Positions 37,580-46,895 of a stretch of DNA of 64,000 bases are shown here, piece by piece. The stretch is from an uncultured Rhizobiaceae group bacterium (lineage in GTDB: Bacteria; Pseudomonadota; Alphaproteobacteria; Rhizobiales; Rhizobiaceae). Made by a program: the position numbers and the translations under genes. Position 1 is the first letter of the stretch, and the number at the start of each line of letters is the position of its first letter. The notes under the pieces are model-generated. The model did no database searches and had not been told where the DNA came from. It was given only the letters and a program-made list of their open reading frames with translations. Location: assembly GCA_937930635.1 (NCBI GenBank), contig CALHCF010000010.1, positions 1-64,000 of the forward strand, in the 5' to 3' direction.

Positions 37580-39565
37580 ATGCAGTTTTCATCCTTGTTG
37601 ATTGCAAACCGCGGAGAGATTGCCGTGCGGATCATACGCACAGCAAAGGCGTTGGGCCTGCGCACCATTGCGGTTTATTCCGATGCGGATGCCGAAGCGG
37701 TGCATGTGAGACATGCCGATGACGCGGTCTTTATCGGTCCGTCGGCGGCAATGCAGTCCTATCTCGATGGTGACAAAATTCTTGCTGCGGCCCGGCAGAC
37801 TGGCGCGCAGGCAATTCATCCAGGTTACGGCTTCCTTTCCGAGAACGCAGGTTTTGCCGCTGCCGTGGAAGCGGCTGGCCTTGTTTTTGTCGGGCCGCCA
37901 CACGCTGCCATTGATATCATGGGTGATAAGGCCCGTTCCAAACGCGCCATGATCGACGCCGGTATACCGTGTCTGCCCGGTTATGAAGGCGAACAGCAGG
38001 ATGAGGCGCACCTGATTGCCGAAGGCATCGCTATCGGTTTCCCTCTGATGGTGAAAGCGACCGCCGGAGGCGGGGGGCGGGGAATGCGGCTGGTTGAAAG
38101 TGCAGACGCTCTGCCCGACGCATTGAAGCAAGCTCGGTCCGAAGCACACAGCGCATTCGGTAATGGTGATCTGATTCTTGAAAAGGCGGTTGCGCATGCC
38201 CGCCATGTTGAGATTCAGATTTTTGCCGACGCGCATGGAAACGTGATTCACCTTGGCGAACGGGATTGTTCCACACAACGCCGCCACCAAAAGATAATTG
38301 AAGAAGCGCCTTGCCCTGCATTGGACGAAGCCTTGCGTGCCAACATGGGAGCTGCCGCAATCAAGGCTGCGCAGGAGGTTCATTATCGCGGTGCCGGAAC
38401 GGTTGAGTTTATGCTCGATGATCAGGGAGGCTATTATTTCCTGGAGATGAATACCCGCCTGCAGGTCGAGCACCCGGTTACGGAACTGGTGACAGGGTTT
38501 GATCTTGTTGCCCTTCAACTCGAGATTGCAGCAGGAAAACCTCTTGGCATTGGTCAGGATGATGTTGTTCTTGAAGGTCACGCGATGGAGGTGCGGCTCT
38601 ACGCCGAAGATGCCAGCAATAATTTCCTGCCCAGCACAGGGCATATTGATTTGTGGCATGTCGGGCAGGGGCCTGGAATACGTGTTGATGCAGGAGTGGA
38701 GACGGGCAGCCAGGTTTCGGAATATTACGATCCGATGATCGCGAAAATCATGGCCCATGGACCGGATCGCGATACGGCGCGGCGACGGCTGATTGCCGCA
38801 TTGCGCAATACTGCACTTTTTGGCCCATCAACCAACCGCGACTTCCTTATTGATGCCCTGCAACAACCTGTGTTTGCAGCAGGTGAAGCCACCACGGACT
38901 TTATCGGTGATACCTATGGCGAAGAAGGGTTTTGTGAACCGCCCCTGGAATTCAGGCACTATGCCGCCGCAGCGCTCATGCTCTTCCTGCATGCTCGTCA
39001 GCGGGCGAATTCATATCCTGATGTCGGTCAGGAACTGTTGAACTGGACAAGCGCCGGTTATCTGGAAAGCGGGTTTTCTTTTGCGGCAGGCGAGCAGGCC
39101 CGGCATGTTCGCGTTCAACCCCTGTCATCTGACTGGTATCGCATCAGCGATGATGAACACTCTCTTCTGGCAATGGTGGAGCGCTTTGAGACCCGGGAGG
39201 CCTTTATCCGGCTGGATGAAAAAGGCGCTGTCATCCGCTTTTTTATTGCCAGTAGCGGGACGATCGAACTGACCTTCGGCAGCCGTTCCTTCAAACTGAA
39301 AGAAATCTCGGCTTCAGGCGCAGATATTGAAGGACAAAACGATGGCGCTCTTGTTGCGCCAATGCACGGTCTGTTGCTGGAGGTGGCTGTGAGTGAAGGG
39401 GATGTCGTAAAGACCGGCGACCGCATTGCCGTTCTTGAAGCCATGAAGATGCAGCATGTTCTGACCGCTTCTGTTGATGGAACCGTGTCCAGGCTTGGCG
39501 CATCGGCGGGCGATCAGATTGCGGCAGATGAGTTGATCGCGGAAATTTCGACCACGCAGGAATAA
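37580..39565 (+). CDS. Biotin carboxylase/biotin carrier (alpha) subunit of acyl-CoA carboxylase
   Basis: A 661-residue ATP-grasp biotin carboxylase fused to a biotin carrier domain. It begins LLIANRGEIAVRIIRTAKALGLRTIAVYSDAD. ATP-grasp motifs MVKATAGGGGRGMR near residue 158 and FLEMNTRLQVEHPVTE near 290 are intact. The biotinyl domain at the C-terminus contains EAMKMQHV, where Lys is biotinylated, inside a hammerhead of about 70 residues. The partner carboxyltransferase is encoded just upstream. The ATG at 37580 follows AAGGCAGGAATC; longer upstream reading frames lack coding character. It completes the AtuA-like/beta/alpha operon. Confidence 0.93.
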   Translation: MQFSSLLIANRGEIAVRIIRTAKALGLRTIAVYSDADAEAVHVRHADDAVFIGPSAAMQSYLDGDKILAAARQTGAQAIHPGYGFLSENAGFAAAVEAAGLVFVGPPHAAIDIMGDKARSKRAMIDAGIPCLPGYEGEQQDEAHLIAEGIAIGFPLMVKATAGGGGRGMRLVESADALPDALKQARSEAHSAFGNGDLILEKAVAHARHVEIQIFADAHGNVIHLGERDCSTQRRHQKIIEEAPCPALDEALRANMGAAAIKAAQEVHYRGAGTVEFMLDDQGGYYFLEMNTRLQVEHPVTELVTGFDLVALQLEIAAGKPLGIGQDDVVLEGHAMEVRLYAEDASNNFLPSTGHIDLWHVGQGPGIRVDAGVETGSQVSEYYDPMIAKIMAHGPDRDTARRRLIAALRNTALFGPSTNRDFLIDALQQPVFAAGEATTDFIGDTYGEEGFCEPPLEFRHYAAAALMLFLHARQRANSYPDVGQELLNWTSAGYLESGFSFAAGEQARHVRVQPLSSDWYRISDDEHSLLAMVERFETREAFIRLDEKGAVIRFFIASSGTIELTFGSRSFKLKEISASGADIEGQNDGALVAPMHGLLLEVAVSEGDVVKTGDRIAVLEAMKMQHVLTASVDGTVSRLGASAGDQIAADELIAEISTTQE

Positions 39566-39621
39566 CCGGCAAACCACGCGACAACGGATTGCTGACCCTG
39601 TTTCATTGTACTGAGGTGGAC

Positions 39622-39696
39622 TGGCAGTCCCTAGGGGAATCGAACCCCTCTTTCCAGGTTGAAAACCTGGCGTCCTAACCGATAGACGAAGGGACC
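39622..39696 (-). tRNA. tRNA-Glu (anticodon TTC)
   Basis: A 75-base reverse-strand cloverleaf including CCA. The acceptor stem GGTCCCT pairs with AGGGACT (first pair G-U), the anticodon stem CCAGG/CCTGG holds the TTC anticodon, and the T-arm is GAGGG-TTCGATT-CCCCT. It is 57 bp after the biotin carboxylase gene and divergent to it. Confidence 0.96.
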
Positions 39697-39798
39697 ACAG
39701 CGCGGTGTGTATAGGCAGGAATTGGGCAGCCTGCAAGCCTATTTGATGCAAATTTCAGCAGATTTCGAAACCTGCCTGGCGTAAAGATTAATCAGCCA

Positions 39799-40908
39799 TC
39801 AAGCCCGGCGTCTGCGCTTGCGGCGACAATGGTGCCAGGCCCGTTTTGTGCTGATGTCGATATGCACGGATTTGGTATGACAGTAAGTGCCGACACCACC
39901 GCGACTTGGCAGACTGCGCAGGAACTTGGCCAGCTTCCATTTGGAAACACCCTTGACCTGAATATCTGCTGCCAGACAGCGAATATGGGTCGACTTGCGC
40001 GCTCCGCGAACGAGGCGGTTATAGCGTGGGCTGCGATATCCGGACGTGACGATGGGGGTGCGTCCAAAACGCCGCTCAACCTGCTTGAGAATGCCGACAA
40101 GCTTTCTGGGGAAACAGCCGACTTTCACATCGGGACGCTGCAGCAGGAGACCGTGCGTTCCCCGACGCGCCAGATTGGAAACCGACGCAACCTGGACGGG
40201 CTGGTCAAATTCCTCGACTTCAACCTCATCATCTATCCCGAAAATGCTTTTCGTTCTGACACCGGGCAGGCTGCTCCCGCGATTTCGGCTGTTGGAGCCT
40301 TGCCGTGAGACAACCAGACTGGGCTTTGCTTTTTTCGGTGAACCGGCCCCCGCCCGCTGTCGCGCGGAACTTTTTTCGTTTGAGGCAAAGAGGCGCGAGA
40401 AAAAACTGCCCTGTTTATCGGCGGGTTTACCTGCTGGCTCGCTTGCTGGTTTAACCTCGGCAGATGTTTTGTTCGCGGTTCCCGTTTCTGCCGCTGGTGC
40501 TGAACCGGGGCGTGGTTTGGGCTTTGCCCCCGGCGTAGCGGGTTTTGCGGCAACCGCTTCTGTCGCCTTTACGGCTTCAGACTTTTCATCCTGAGAAGGC
40601 GCAAGCGCCGTTTTGACATCTGAAGTTTTTGTTTCACTTGTTTTGGGTTTGACGATGCCGGCGGCGGCTTTGGCATCCGTCTTGTTAAGTGAGATGCCGG
40701 TTTCCAGTTGTCCGTTTTTGGATGATTTGTCGGCTTCAACCGGGGTTAGCACCGAGGCGAGATCCCGTGAGCCGGACGTATTTCCAACGCACCCGGCCAC
40801 AATAGCGGCGGCGAGAAGAGGCGTGAATCTTGCAAATCGCAAGACTGTCTCTCCAGTTCGAAACCAGGGGCGCCTGGATATCTTTACCGGACGAACAGAA
40901 ACAGTCAC
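39799..40908 (-). CDS. Lipoprotein with C-terminal peptidase M15/DUF882-type domain
   Basis: A 369-residue envelope protein. The N-terminus contains a lipoprotein signal (FTPLLAAAIVAGC). A low-complexity region of about 150 residues rich in Lys, Ala, Thr, Ser and Glu forms a likely periplasmic spacer. The C-terminal about 110 residues carry the M15/DUF882 zinc site: YRSPRYNRLVRGARKSTHIRCLAADIQV (H-x6-D) and KSVHIDI. This looks like a D-Ala-D-Ala-type carboxypeptidase or peptidoglycan-trimming enzyme. The GTG at 40908 has GGGAGG seven bases upstream. A TTG at 40842 with GGAGAG upstream would give a shorter lipoprotein leader and cannot be excluded. Confidence 0.82.
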   Translation of the reverse strand: MTVSVRPVKISRRPWFRTGETVLRFARFTPLLAAAIVAGCVGNTSGSRDLASVLTPVEADKSSKNGQLETGISLNKTDAKAAAGIVKPKTSETKTSDVKTALAPSQDEKSEAVKATEAVAAKPATPGAKPKPRPGSAPAAETGTANKTSAEVKPASEPAGKPADKQGSFFSRLFASNEKSSARQRAGAGSPKKAKPSLVVSRQGSNSRNRGSSLPGVRTKSIFGIDDEVEVEEFDQPVQVASVSNLARRGTHGLLLQRPDVKVGCFPRKLVGILKQVERRFGRTPIVTSGYRSPRYNRLVRGARKSTHIRCLAADIQVKGVSKWKLAKFLRSLPSRGGVGTYCHTKSVHIDISTKRAWHHCRRKRRRRA

Positions 40909-41140
40909 CAGTTTACCTCCCGTCCGCACACCACCAAAACAAAACCTGAAATGGGAGTTGTTAAAACCGTCTTTCCCCTCGACAGTTTTCGGTGTCACAT
41001 AACTATTACAAACGGAAGAAATGCAAGCCTTCGCAGGCAAATATTGTTAAATTTCTACCGTGGTCTCCCAACCCCGCTAGGCACTAAGTAAGGCGGCAAT
41101 GTGACAGATTGACAGGCGACAGATCTTTTGCCCGTTGTGA

Positions 41141-41581
41141 TTACCAATTGCCGGTGTTTTCCATCGATGCCCAGGGTTCAGCCGCCGGTTTGGCATCACC
41201 TTTTTGTAACAATTCGAAAGAAATATTGTCAGGAGATTTCACAAACGCCATCCGACCATCGCGGGGAGGGCGATTGATCGTCACGCCCGCGTCCATCAAA
41301 CGCTGGCAGGTCTCATAAATGTCATCGACTTCGTAGGCCAGGTGCCCAAAATTTCTGCCGCTGTCATAGTCTTCCGGGTCCCAGTTATAGGTGAGTTCTA
41401 GTTCGGGTGCCCGCTCTGCCTTTGCAGAGTCAACATCATCCGTGCCAGCCAGAAAGATCAGTGTGAAGCGGCCCTGCTCGACCTCCTTGCGGTTGGTTTC
41501 GACCATGCCGAGTTTGTTGATATAGAAGTCAAGCGATGCATCGACATCTTTTACCCGAACCATCGTGTGCAAATATTTCAT
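41141..41581 (-). CDS. gloA: Lactoylglutathione lyase (glyoxalase I) family protein
   Basis: Converts the hemithioacetal of methylglyoxal and glutathione to S-lactoylglutathione. The 146-residue protein has the glyoxalase repeat: [32 protein letters not shown] at the start, [30 protein letters not shown] with the metal-ligand Glu and His, and [15 protein letters not shown], whose Glu near residue 123 is the last metal ligand. The length is standard. Divergent from the sirtuin gene. No strong ribosome-binding site precedes the ATG at 41581. Confidence 0.9.
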   Translation of the reverse strand: MKYLHTMVRVKDVDASLDFYINKLGMVETNRKEVEQGRFTLIFLAGTDDVDSAKAERAPELELTYNWDPEDYDSGRNFGHLAYEVDDIYETCQRLMDAGVTINRPPRDGRMAFVKSPDNISFELLQKGDAKPAAEPWASMENTGNW

Positions 41582-41672
41582 GAGGAGACCGTCTTTTCTT
41601 TTGCTTCTTTGTTGGGACGGCAGGATAGTGCGACGAACACAAAAGACAACAGAAAGCTGAGACCGATAAATC

Positions 41673-42431
41673 GTGACGACAGCCCCGCGCGACAATCAGG
41701 CTTCGATGCTTGCTTCGCTGATCAGCGAGGCCGAGAAAATTGTCTTTTTTACCGGGGCGGGGATTTCGACAGAATCCGGCATCGCTGATTTTCGAAGTCC
41801 CGGAGGCATCTGGTCTCAGATGAAACCTATTCAATTTCAGGACTTTATGGCTGATGAAGCCACACGTCGCGAAGACTGGCGGCGTCGGTTTTATTTCCAG
41901 AGTCAATTTGACCAGGCTCAGCCCAATGAGGGGCATGCCGCTATTGCCAGGGTCATGAACGGGCCAAAAGGGGCGATGCTTATCACCCAGAATATCGACG
42001 GTCTGCATCAACGATCGGGTATTGCGGACGACAGGATTATCGAGATCCATGGCAATGGAACCCGCGCCGCATGTTTGGATTGCGAAACTCCAATGTCACT
42101 TCAGGAATCCGCCCGACACATAGAAGTCAGGGATCAGGCACCGCGTTGTGAAGAATGCGGGGGATTGGTGAAAGCACAGGTTATTTCATTTGGGCAGCCC
42201 ATGCCCCAGGACAAAATGATTGCATCTGTTAAGGCTGCAATGTCCTGTGACCTGTTTGTCGTTATTGGATCATCCCTGGTGGTACGGCCAGCCTCAGACC
42301 TGCCTTTGGTCGCTCAACAGGCCGGAGCCCGGCTGGCAATCATCAACCGGGAGGCAACGCCGCACGATTCGATTGCCGATCTGGTGATCCATGAATCAAT
42401 TACCCACATATTTCTGCGGGCTGGCCTGTGA
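41673..42431 (+). CDS. NAD-dependent protein deacylase (sirtuin, Sir2/CobB family)
   Basis: Removes acyl groups from lysines using NAD. The 252-residue protein has [20 protein letters not shown] near residues 30-50 (NAD site), [13 protein letters not shown] near 105 (catalytic channel), [11 protein letters not shown] with the catalytic His near 127, and the zinc tetrad CLDC...CEEC near 130-165. VISFGQPMP and [15 protein letters not shown] complete the Rossmann fold. The residues CAC-like deacetylase specificity cannot be read. The start is a GTG at 41673; an ATG 11 codons later is possible. It is divergent from gloA. Confidence 0.93.
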   Translation: MTTAPRDNQASMLASLISEAEKIVFFTGAGISTESGIADFRSPGGIWSQMKPIQFQDFMADEATRREDWRRRFYFQSQFDQAQPNEGHAAIARVMNGPKGAMLITQNIDGLHQRSGIADDRIIEIHGNGTRAACLDCETPMSLQESARHIEVRDQAPRCEECGGLVKAQVISFGQPMPQDKMIASVKAAMSCDLFVVIGSSLVVRPASDLPLVAQQAGARLAIINREATPHDSIADLVIHESITHIFLRAGL

Positions 42432-42667
42432 AAACCGGGCACAAGCGTTGCGCTTCTGCCGCATTCCTCGAAAATACGAATTGAGGGGCTTGCGGCGCGC
42501 GCAAACCATTATGTTAATGTTCCTTAACGAATCAAAGCAGCGGCCATGTGAAGATTTCCCGGCAAGATTCGAACTTTGAGGGTTTCGTAACCGCCTGACT
42601 GGGCGTGTTGCGAGATGTAATTGTCGTGTCTGCATGGGGGTTTTCCGATGTTTGAGGGGCAGCTCTA

Positions 42668-43348
42668 ATGGGCTCAAAATTGGCATCTGAAACCGGATCG
42701 TCTGGCGAGGTTTCTTCTGGCTATGAAGAAGCACGACCAGCTGATCAGTTCGAATCCGGTGTTGGCCTGTCAGAATCCGGGTCAAACCCTGCCGCTTCGG
42801 GTGGTGTCGTTGGTGAAGACGGCCTGCCTGTTGAGGTTTTCGTTGTAGCGGGAGCCATCAAGTGGTTTGACGTTTCCAAGGGATTTGGTTTTGTCGTTCC
42901 CGATGATGATTTGCCGGACGTTTTGCTGCATGTGTCCTGTCTTCGCGACGACGGTTATCAGACCGCCCATGAAGGGGCGCGCATTGTTTGCGAGGTCGTG
43001 CAGAAACCACGGGGTCTTCAGGCATTCCGGGTTTTGTCGATGGACAATTCGACAGCCATTCATCCATCGCAAATGCCACCGGCAAAAACCCATGTTGAGG
43101 TTCAGCCGACAAGCGAGATGGTGCGTTGCGAGGTTAAATGGTTCAACCGCACCAAGGGCTTCGGCTTTCTGACAAGAGGTGAAGGGACCGAGGACATCTT
43201 CATTCATATGGAGACCCTCCGGCGCTATGGTTTGACGGAGCTTCGGCCCGGTCAGCAGGTCATGGTTCGTTTTGGAGACGGGCAAAAAGGTTTGATGGCG
43301 GCTGAAATTCATCCCTGGACCGGGACAAGCGTGCCTCACAGCCATTGA
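42668..43348 (+). CDS. Protein with two cold-shock domains
   Basis: A 226-residue protein with two OB-fold cold-shock domains in tandem. Domain 1 at about residues 60-125 has [31 protein letters not shown]. Domain 2 at about 155-220 has [31 protein letters not shown]. Both keep the KWF and KGFGF RNA-binding motifs. The N-terminal 55 residues are Ser/Glu/Gly rich and probably disordered. Single cold-shock proteins are about 70 residues, so this is a double-domain variant frequent in alphaproteobacteria and likely binds RNA or single-stranded DNA. The 236 bp before it contain no other gene. Confidence 0.93.
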   Translation: MGSKLASETGSSGEVSSGYEEARPADQFESGVGLSESGSNPAASGGVVGEDGLPVEVFVVAGAIKWFDVSKGFGFVVPDDDLPDVLLHVSCLRDDGYQTAHEGARIVCEVVQKPRGLQAFRVLSMDNSTAIHPSQMPPAKTHVEVQPTSEMVRCEVKWFNRTKGFGFLTRGEGTEDIFIHMETLRRYGLTELRPGQQVMVRFGDGQKGLMAAEIHPWTGTSVPHSH

Positions 43349-43521
43349 TTTTTTGCGATTTTCTCAATGGTGTTTCGCGCTGCAACCAACCAAGCGCGAA
43401 TGCTGTTGAGCGGGGCTTCTCGTTTCGCTGAACCGTGGTCGTCTGATTGGAAAATTTTCACAAAAGCCGGTTGTGACGCCGATCCTGAAACCGCTGCGCT
43501 TCCAACATCCGCCAAAATTCG

Positions 43522-43554
43522 GGTGTGATGTCGATTTTTCTTCGACGTCACACC
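43522..43554. repeat. 12-bp inverted repeat upstream of the DUF192 gene
   Basis: GGTGTGATGTCG, loop ATTTTTCTT and CGACGTCACACC form a hairpin with one G-T wobble. It ends 21 bases before the DUF192 ATG at 43576. There is no T-tract after the stem, so it is not a classic terminator. Confidence 0.75.
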
Positions 43555-43575
43555 GCTATTGGCTATGCTAATCCC

Positions 43576-44049
43576 ATGAACAGGTTCAGCCCATCATCCA
43601 TGGTTCTGGCAGCCATGATTGTCTCTTTCTTTTGTAGCGTGTCTGCATTTGCCCAGGCGGCAGGCCCCATGCAGTCGATCTCCGCAACCACGTCCAAAGG
43701 CTCTTTCACCTGGACAATAGAGCTTGCCTCCGACAATGACAGCCGCTCCAAAGGGCTGATGTTTCGAAAAGAAATGGCGCGGGACAGGGGGATGCTGTTT
43801 CGTTTTGACGAGACACAACCGGTCTCCATGTGGATGAAGAACACATTCATTCCCCTCGACATGATCTTTCTTGATGAAACGGGTACGGTTTTTTCAATCC
43901 ACCGTTCAGCCGTACCCCATTCAGAAGAAATCATCTCATCTGGCGGGCCAGTACGCTACACGCTGGAACTGAATGCAGGCGAGGTGGAGCGCACAGGAAT
44001 AGCCGCTGGAGACCGATTGCAGCACCCCTGGTTTGCACCTGCCAACTGA
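43576..44049 (+). CDS. DUF192 family exported protein
   Basis: A 157-residue protein with an N-terminal signal peptide (hydrophobic MVLAAMIVSFFCSVSAFAQA) and a DUF192 domain: IELASDNDSRSKGLMFRKEMARDRGMLFRFDETQPVSMWMKNTFIPLDMIFLDETGTV, with the RxxGLMFR and MWMKNT signatures, ending LELNAGEVERTGIAAGDRL. DUF192 proteins are small secreted beta-barrel proteins of unknown function. The ATG at 43576 begins the signal peptide. A longer in-frame start at 43525 would overlap the hairpin and adds non-conserved residues. tRNA-Pro follows after 77 bp. Confidence 0.88.
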   Translation: MNRFSPSSMVLAAMIVSFFCSVSAFAQAAGPMQSISATTSKGSFTWTIELASDNDSRSKGLMFRKEMARDRGMLFRFDETQPVSMWMKNTFIPLDMIFLDETGTVFSIHRSAVPHSEEIISSGGPVRYTLELNAGEVERTGIAAGDRLQHPWFAPAN

Positions 44050-44126
44050 TCATGCGCAAGCAGGTCAAATTCATCTTGCAGTTGCTGCCGATAGTGGTCT
44101 ATAGCCTCCCCGTCCATCGCAGATAT

Positions 44127-44203
44127 CGGGGCATGGCGCAGTCTGGTAGCGCACCTGGTTTGGGACCAGGGGGTCGCAAGTTCGAATCTTGCTGCCCCGA
44201 CCA
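44127..44203 (+). tRNA. tRNA-Pro (anticodon TGG)
   Basis: A 77-base cloverleaf with CCA. Acceptor CGGGGCA pairs with TGCCCCG, the anticodon stem CCTGG/CCAGG holds loop TTTGGGA (anticodon TGG), and the T-arm is GCAAG-TTCGAAT-CTTGC. It is the second proline tRNA in the window. Confidence 0.96.
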
Positions 44204-44257
44204 TCTGTTTGAGGAACACGAATGTGTCTTACGGCAAAGGCACAAAAGGGATCTGCT

Positions 44258-44563
44258 ATGGTTGCTCGCATCTTTCGCCCGGCAAAAACCGCAATGCAAT
44301 CCGGCAAGGGTAACTCGCAGCATTGGATTATTGAGTACGAGGCCGGTACGCCCAAACTGATAGAACCGCTGATGGGGTACACATCCTCCTCAGATATGCT
44401 GTCGCAGGTCCGCATGAAGTTCGAAACAAAAGAAGACGCGGTTCGTTTTGCCGAAGCCAATGGCATCGAGTACCGGGTCATGGAGCCCCGGGAACAAAAC
44501 CGGGTCGCCATGTCTTATTCCGACAATTTCAGGTATGATCGCAAGGTTCCCTGGACGCACTGA
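44258..44563 (+). CDS. ETC complex I subunit (NDUFS4-like)
   Basis: A 101-residue protein of the complex I accessory subunit family: VARIFRPAKTAMQSGKGNSQHWIIEYE at the N-terminus, SSDMLSQVRMKFETKEDAVRFAEANGIEYRV in the middle and SYSDNFRYDRKVPWTH at the end. These match the alphaproteobacterial homologue of mitochondrial NDUFS4, a peripheral-arm subunit of NADH:ubiquinone oxidoreductase. AAGGGATCTGCT precedes the ATG at 44258. The nearby tRNA genes are a common context. The core nuo operon is not in this window. Confidence 0.92.
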   Translation: MVARIFRPAKTAMQSGKGNSQHWIIEYEAGTPKLIEPLMGYTSSSDMLSQVRMKFETKEDAVRFAEANGIEYRVMEPREQNRVAMSYSDNFRYDRKVPWTH

Positions 44564-44707
44564 CGGCAGTTATGCGTTTGGAGGACTTGAAAAATCGCGT
44601 GTCACAGGGCAATTGCACTGCCAGTCACTGTGTGGCGTATCTGATTGCACAGGTCGTTTGGAATGACGGGGGGCGGGAACCCGATTCTCGTGCTCCAACC
44701 ATAAAGT

Positions 44708-44784
44708 GGTCCCTTAGCTCAGCTGGATAGAGCAACTGCCTTCTAAGCAGTAGGTCGCAGGTTCGAATCCTGCAGGGATCGCCA
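44708..44784 (+). tRNA. tRNA-Arg (anticodon TCT)
   Basis: A 77-base cloverleaf with CCA. Acceptor GGTCCCT pairs with AGGGATC, the anticodon stem ACTGC/GCAGT holds loop CTTCTAA (anticodon TCT), and the T-arm is GCAGG-TTCGAAT-CCTGC. It lies 48 bp before the PAP2 gene. Confidence 0.96.
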
Positions 44785-44832
44785 ACCGCCAGGCTTCCTG
44801 ATTGGGCAGCGATACCGGGAGGCAGAGCAATC

Positions 44833-45651
44833 GTGGAACAGTCTTCTCCAGACCCAAGCCTTATCGGTCGAAGTTTTCAATCCGCCGTCATTGTATGGCG
44901 ACGCTGTTTTCGACCACGCAGAGCCTTATTCAATCGCTCGTTATTGCCGTTGGTCTTTTCCTTCTGGGCCGGCGCATTGCTCCTGATGGCCGCCATTGTT
45001 TTGCTGTTCCTGTTTTATGATGACGATGTCGCCCGTGCTGCCCGTGCCTTTGGCAGTTCAAGGCCTGACATTGCTGCCTTTTTTGAGGTGGTCACCCATT
45101 TTGGCCTGAGCAGCTGGATCCTGGTTCTTTCAGGTGTCGCAGGACTGTTTCTCTCAGTGACCAACTGGCGCAACCAGGAGCGCAAAACGCGGTTGATGCG
45201 GGTAAGCTGGCATGCCGATGCGTCCTTCATCTTCTTTACGGTGGCGATTGCCGGTGTTCTGGCAAGCCTGATCAAGAACACGATTGGCCGGGCGCGTCCG
45301 CGCCATTTGGACGAGCTGGGGCATCTCGCCTTTGATTTTGCGGCATTTGAGCCCAGCTTTGCCAGTTTTCCTTCCGGTCACTCGACCACATTCGGTGCCC
45401 TGTGCATGGGGCTCGCCCTGTTGCTGCCCCGTTTTTGGCCCCTGTGGTTTTTCCTGGCAGTGCTTGGAGGGGCAAGCAGGGTCATGGTTGGCGCGCACTA
45501 TCCGGCTGATGTTGTTGCGGGGCTTGCCTTTGGAGCCGGGTTTACATGGCTTTCAGCGCGCTTTCTGGCACAACGCGGAACCATGTTCCGGTTTTCAGGA
45601 AAGCCGCTTCCCCGCCGCTTGCGCACGCCGGATCTATCGAACCGCCGCTAA
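44833..45651 (+). CDS. PAP2 family phosphatase (membrane lipid phosphatase)
   Basis: A 272-residue protein with about five or six hydrophobic helices. The three PAP2 signatures are visible: KNTIGRARPRHLD near residue 150 (KX6RP), SFPSGHSTTFGALCMG near 180 (PSGH) and GASRVMVGAHYPADVVAGLAFG near 220 (SRX5HX3D). It dephosphorylates phosphatidate, undecaprenyl pyrophosphate or lipid A at the periplasmic face; the substrate is not determined. The start is a GTG with GGGAGG about 11 bases upstream. Its 3' end overlaps metC by 18 bases in convergent orientation. Confidence 0.88.
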   Translation: MEQSSPDPSLIGRSFQSAVIVWRRCFRPRRALFNRSLLPLVFSFWAGALLLMAAIVLLFLFYDDDVARAARAFGSSRPDIAAFFEVVTHFGLSSWILVLSGVAGLFLSVTNWRNQERKTRLMRVSWHADASFIFFTVAIAGVLASLIKNTIGRARPRHLDELGHLAFDFAAFEPSFASFPSGHSTTFGALCMGLALLLPRFWPLWFFLAVLGGASRVMVGAHYPADVVAGLAFGAGFTWLSARFLAQRGTMFRFSGKPLPRRLRTPDLSNRR

Positions 45652-46809
45652 ACCGCGCTCGATGTCCTCCTGCAAATCGTCGAAATCTTCCAGACCAACC
45701 TGAATGCGAATGGTGGTTCCCTCATCCGGTCCCATCGCAACAACCCTGTCACTAAAATTCGGCATCACCGCCAGACTTTCATACCCCGCCCAGGAATAGC
45801 CAAGCCCGTGGATTTTCAACGCATTGAGAAATGCCCCGCATTCCTCACGGCCCTTGTCCCTGATGACAAAGGAAAACAACCCGCTGGCACCCTTGAAGTC
45901 GCGCTTCCAAAGGGCATAGCCGGGATCGTCGGGCAGGGCAGGGTAAAGCACCCTTGAGACCTGTTTGTGGCCCTGGAGCCACTCGCACAACTGCATCGTT
46001 GTTCTCGCCTGATGCTCCAGCCGTATGTTCATGGTGCGCATACCGCGCAGCAACAGATAGGCATCGTCTCCACCGACACAGGTGCCGAGCGCAAACTGTG
46101 TGTCCTGCAATTGCTGCCAGTGCTTTTCGTTGGCCGAAACCCCTCCCATCAAAATATCGGAATGGCCGCTTGGATATTTGGTCAGGGCATGAATCGAAAT
46201 ATCAACACCAAAATCCAACGGTTTGAAATATAACGGGGTTGCCCATGTGTTATCCATCATGACAACGCAGTCGCTGTTTTCCTCATGCGCGATATTGGAA
46301 ATCAGCGGAACATCGCACATCTCAAATGAGTTCGACGCCGGAGCCTCCAGCATCACGATGCCGGTATTGGGCCGCATGAGTTTGGCAAATTCGTCACCAA
46401 TATGAGGGCTGAAATATTCAACCTCGACACCAAGACGGTTAAGCACCGTGTCACAGAAATGTCGGTTGGGGGAATACAGGCTGTCGACAACCAGCATGTG
46501 CATACCGGCTTTGGCAAAGGCAAGAACCGGAATGCTGATTGCAGCAAGCCCTGAGGGAACAAGCACGGTTCCGGCAGCACCTTCAAGATCGTTTAGAGCC
46601 TTGCACAATGCATCCGTGGTGGGGGTTCCGCGTGTCCCATAAAGATAGGGCTGGCTGCGGTCCCGCATTGTTTCGTAGTCTGGGAACAATACCGTTGAGG
46701 CGCGCACGACCGGCGGATTGACGAAACCATGATAGGCGTGTGGGTCGTTCCCAAGATGTGCAAGACGGGTGTTTATTCCAGGTTTTCCGCCATCATTTTT
46801 CTCATTCAT
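45634..46809 (-). CDS. metC: Cystathionine beta-lyase (PLP-dependent transsulfuration enzyme)
   Basis: Cleaves cystathionine to homocysteine, pyruvate and ammonia. The 391-residue PLP enzyme opens with GINTRLAHLGNDP and contains SLYSPNRHFCDTVLNRLGVEVEYF, MMDNTWATPLYFKPLDFGVDISIHALTKYPSGHSD (PLP-lysine in HALTKYPSGH) and YSWAGYESLAVM. The last motif is typical of the beta-lyase branch, though gamma-synthases of this superfamily look similar, so the exact reaction is inferred. The start is preceded by no clear ribosome-binding site. The 334-bp region upstream contains a candidate regulatory palindrome (46907) and promoter for the aap operon. Confidence 0.87.
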   Translation of the reverse strand: MNEKNDGGKPGINTRLAHLGNDPHAYHGFVNPPVVRASTVLFPDYETMRDRSQPYLYGTRGTPTTDALCKALNDLEGAAGTVLVPSGLAAISIPVLAFAKAGMHMLVVDSLYSPNRHFCDTVLNRLGVEVEYFSPHIGDEFAKLMRPNTGIVMLEAPASNSFEMCDVPLISNIAHEENSDCVVMMDNTWATPLYFKPLDFGVDISIHALTKYPSGHSDILMGGVSANEKHWQQLQDTQFALGTCVGGDDAYLLLRGMRTMNIRLEHQARTTMQLCEWLQGHKQVSRVLYPALPDDPGYALWKRDFKGASGLFSFVIRDKGREECGAFLNALKIHGLGYSWAGYESLAVMPNFSDRVVAMGPDEGTTIRIQVGLEDFDDLQEDIERGLAAVR

Positions 46810-46895
46810 CGTTAACTGCGCCTCTTTACTCGCTGTTTATGACCAAAAACTGCTGTTTTTGACTGTTGATCGTCGGTTTGTGTCGCTCTCAGCAC

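Noticed and set aside
37589..38758. Minus-strand open frame of 389 codons opposite the biotin carboxylase gene
   Set aside because: The biotin carboxylase motifs on the plus strand are intact, and the reverse translation shows no domain.
43525..43575. Longer start for the DUF192 gene
   Set aside because: It lies inside a hairpin and its 17 extra residues precede a normal signal peptide.
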